Source: a bacterium
GTDB taxonomy: Bacteria > Chloroflexota > Anaerolineae > Epilineales > Epilineaceae
Length of the DNA: 34,126 nt
Assembly (NCBI GenBank): GCA_003576755.1
Contig: QEVT01000024.1
Coordinates: forward strand, 1 to 34,126
Reading direction: 5' to 3'
The notes under the pieces were generated by a model. That model was not told where the DNA came from and made no database searches. It saw nothing but the letters and a program-made list of their open reading frames with translations. Below, in pieces: positions 32,460 to 34,126 of the stretch (its first letter is position 1; each line of letters begins with the position of its first letter). A program made the translations under genes and the position numbers.

Positions 32460-32614
32460 GAGGTGGCCACATGACGTGCGTGGCCATGGCCACCGCCGTG
32501 CGCGGGCATGATAACCACCACGCCCGTGGCGGTCCACCCCCGTGCGGTCGAGATCGCAGGGCGCATCCGAGATGCGCCCGTGCGGGATTTGTCGGGCTGC
32601 ACCCGGTCCACGGA

Positions 32615-32620
32615 TATAAT
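32615..32620 (+). promoter_or_regulatory. Consensus -10 box TATAAT upstream of gcvP
   Basis: An exact TATAAT stands in GC-rich sequence 113 bases before the gcvP start. The only TTG-like -35 (TTGTCG, 32589-32594) is 20 bases away, so the -35 is weak or an activator is needed. The leader of about 105 bases is GC-rich. I looked for a glycine riboswitch core there and did not find one. Confidence 0.5.
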
Positions 32621-32732
32621 GTTCGGACATCGCCCTGACGGGAGTGGTGCGGCGCGAGTCCGCCTTGCCGCCGACCCGTCGCTGCCAATGCCGGACGCCC
32701 CGGCGCGTCCCCAGCACGGAGACAACGCACCC

Positions 32733-34126
<1,394 letters not shown>

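Noticed and set aside
32621-32732. Glycine riboswitch before gcvP
   Set aside because: The leader lacks the conserved GGAGAG and CACCGAAGGGGCAA-type core blocks. Only GC-rich stems are seen.

Overview
The window is about 34 kb of very GC-rich bacterial DNA; single 60-base lines counted by hand reach 78% GC. Secreted beta-propeller proteins with LVIVD-type repeats, one carrying a YLPAV linker of the kind common in Chloroflexota exported proteins, together with a single-chain glycine dehydrogenase, suggest a member of the Chloroflexota (Anaerolineae/Ardenticatenia-like). This assignment is an inference with modest confidence. Almost everything from 1.2 to 32 kb is on the minus strand. Most of the long plus-strand open frames there are GC-driven shadows.

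Layout. 1-1128 (+) is the 3' end of a membrane glycosyltransferase-like gene. 1247-21301 (-) is a defence island. In transcription order it holds a SNF2 helicase (DrmD-like), a giant Eco57I/PglX-type adenine methyltransferase (DrmMI-like), a DUF262-DUF1524 (GmrSD-type) nuclease-like protein, a small DUF104-type antitoxin, a 1917-residue YprA/DUF1998 helicase with a possible C-terminal nuclease fold, a UvrD-type helicase with a RelE/ParE-like N-terminus, and a DUF4143 AAA ATPase. A lone MNT nucleotidyltransferase is inserted on the plus strand at 10789-11256. A plausible sigma70-type promoter lies at 21445-21473, ahead of the first gene. 21560-23350 (-) is a conserved hypothetical protein with a possible amidotransferase-like core, followed by a strong hairpin.

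23.8-32.5 kb is a region of secreted or housekeeping genes mixed with gene debris. It holds a doubly deleted DUF4143 ATPase pseudogene, an LVIVD propeller protein, a small secreted protein, a D-2-hydroxyacid dehydrogenase, a frameshifted VapBC-like remnant, a beta-helix protein fragment, a 1021-residue LVIVD+TolB-like propeller protein, and a second truncated antitoxin/PIN pair. 32733-34126 (+) is the 5' part of gcvP, which runs off the window.

How the island may work. The methyltransferase would mark host DNA. The SNF2, YprA and UvrD motors, with the nuclease-like domains of the YprA C-terminus and the DUF262-DUF1524 protein, would recognise and process unmarked or foreign DNA. The drmD-drmMI pair in this order is the hallmark of class 1 DISARM. 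Here, however, separate drmA, drmB and drmC genes are missing, and one YprA-family protein carries both helicase and DUF1998 regions. From memory, and unverified, YprA-centred relatives of DISARM have recently been proposed under the name ARMADA, and this locus may be a member or a variant. The DUF262 gene and one segment of the methyltransferase have much lower GC than their surroundings, which suggests module exchange inside the island.
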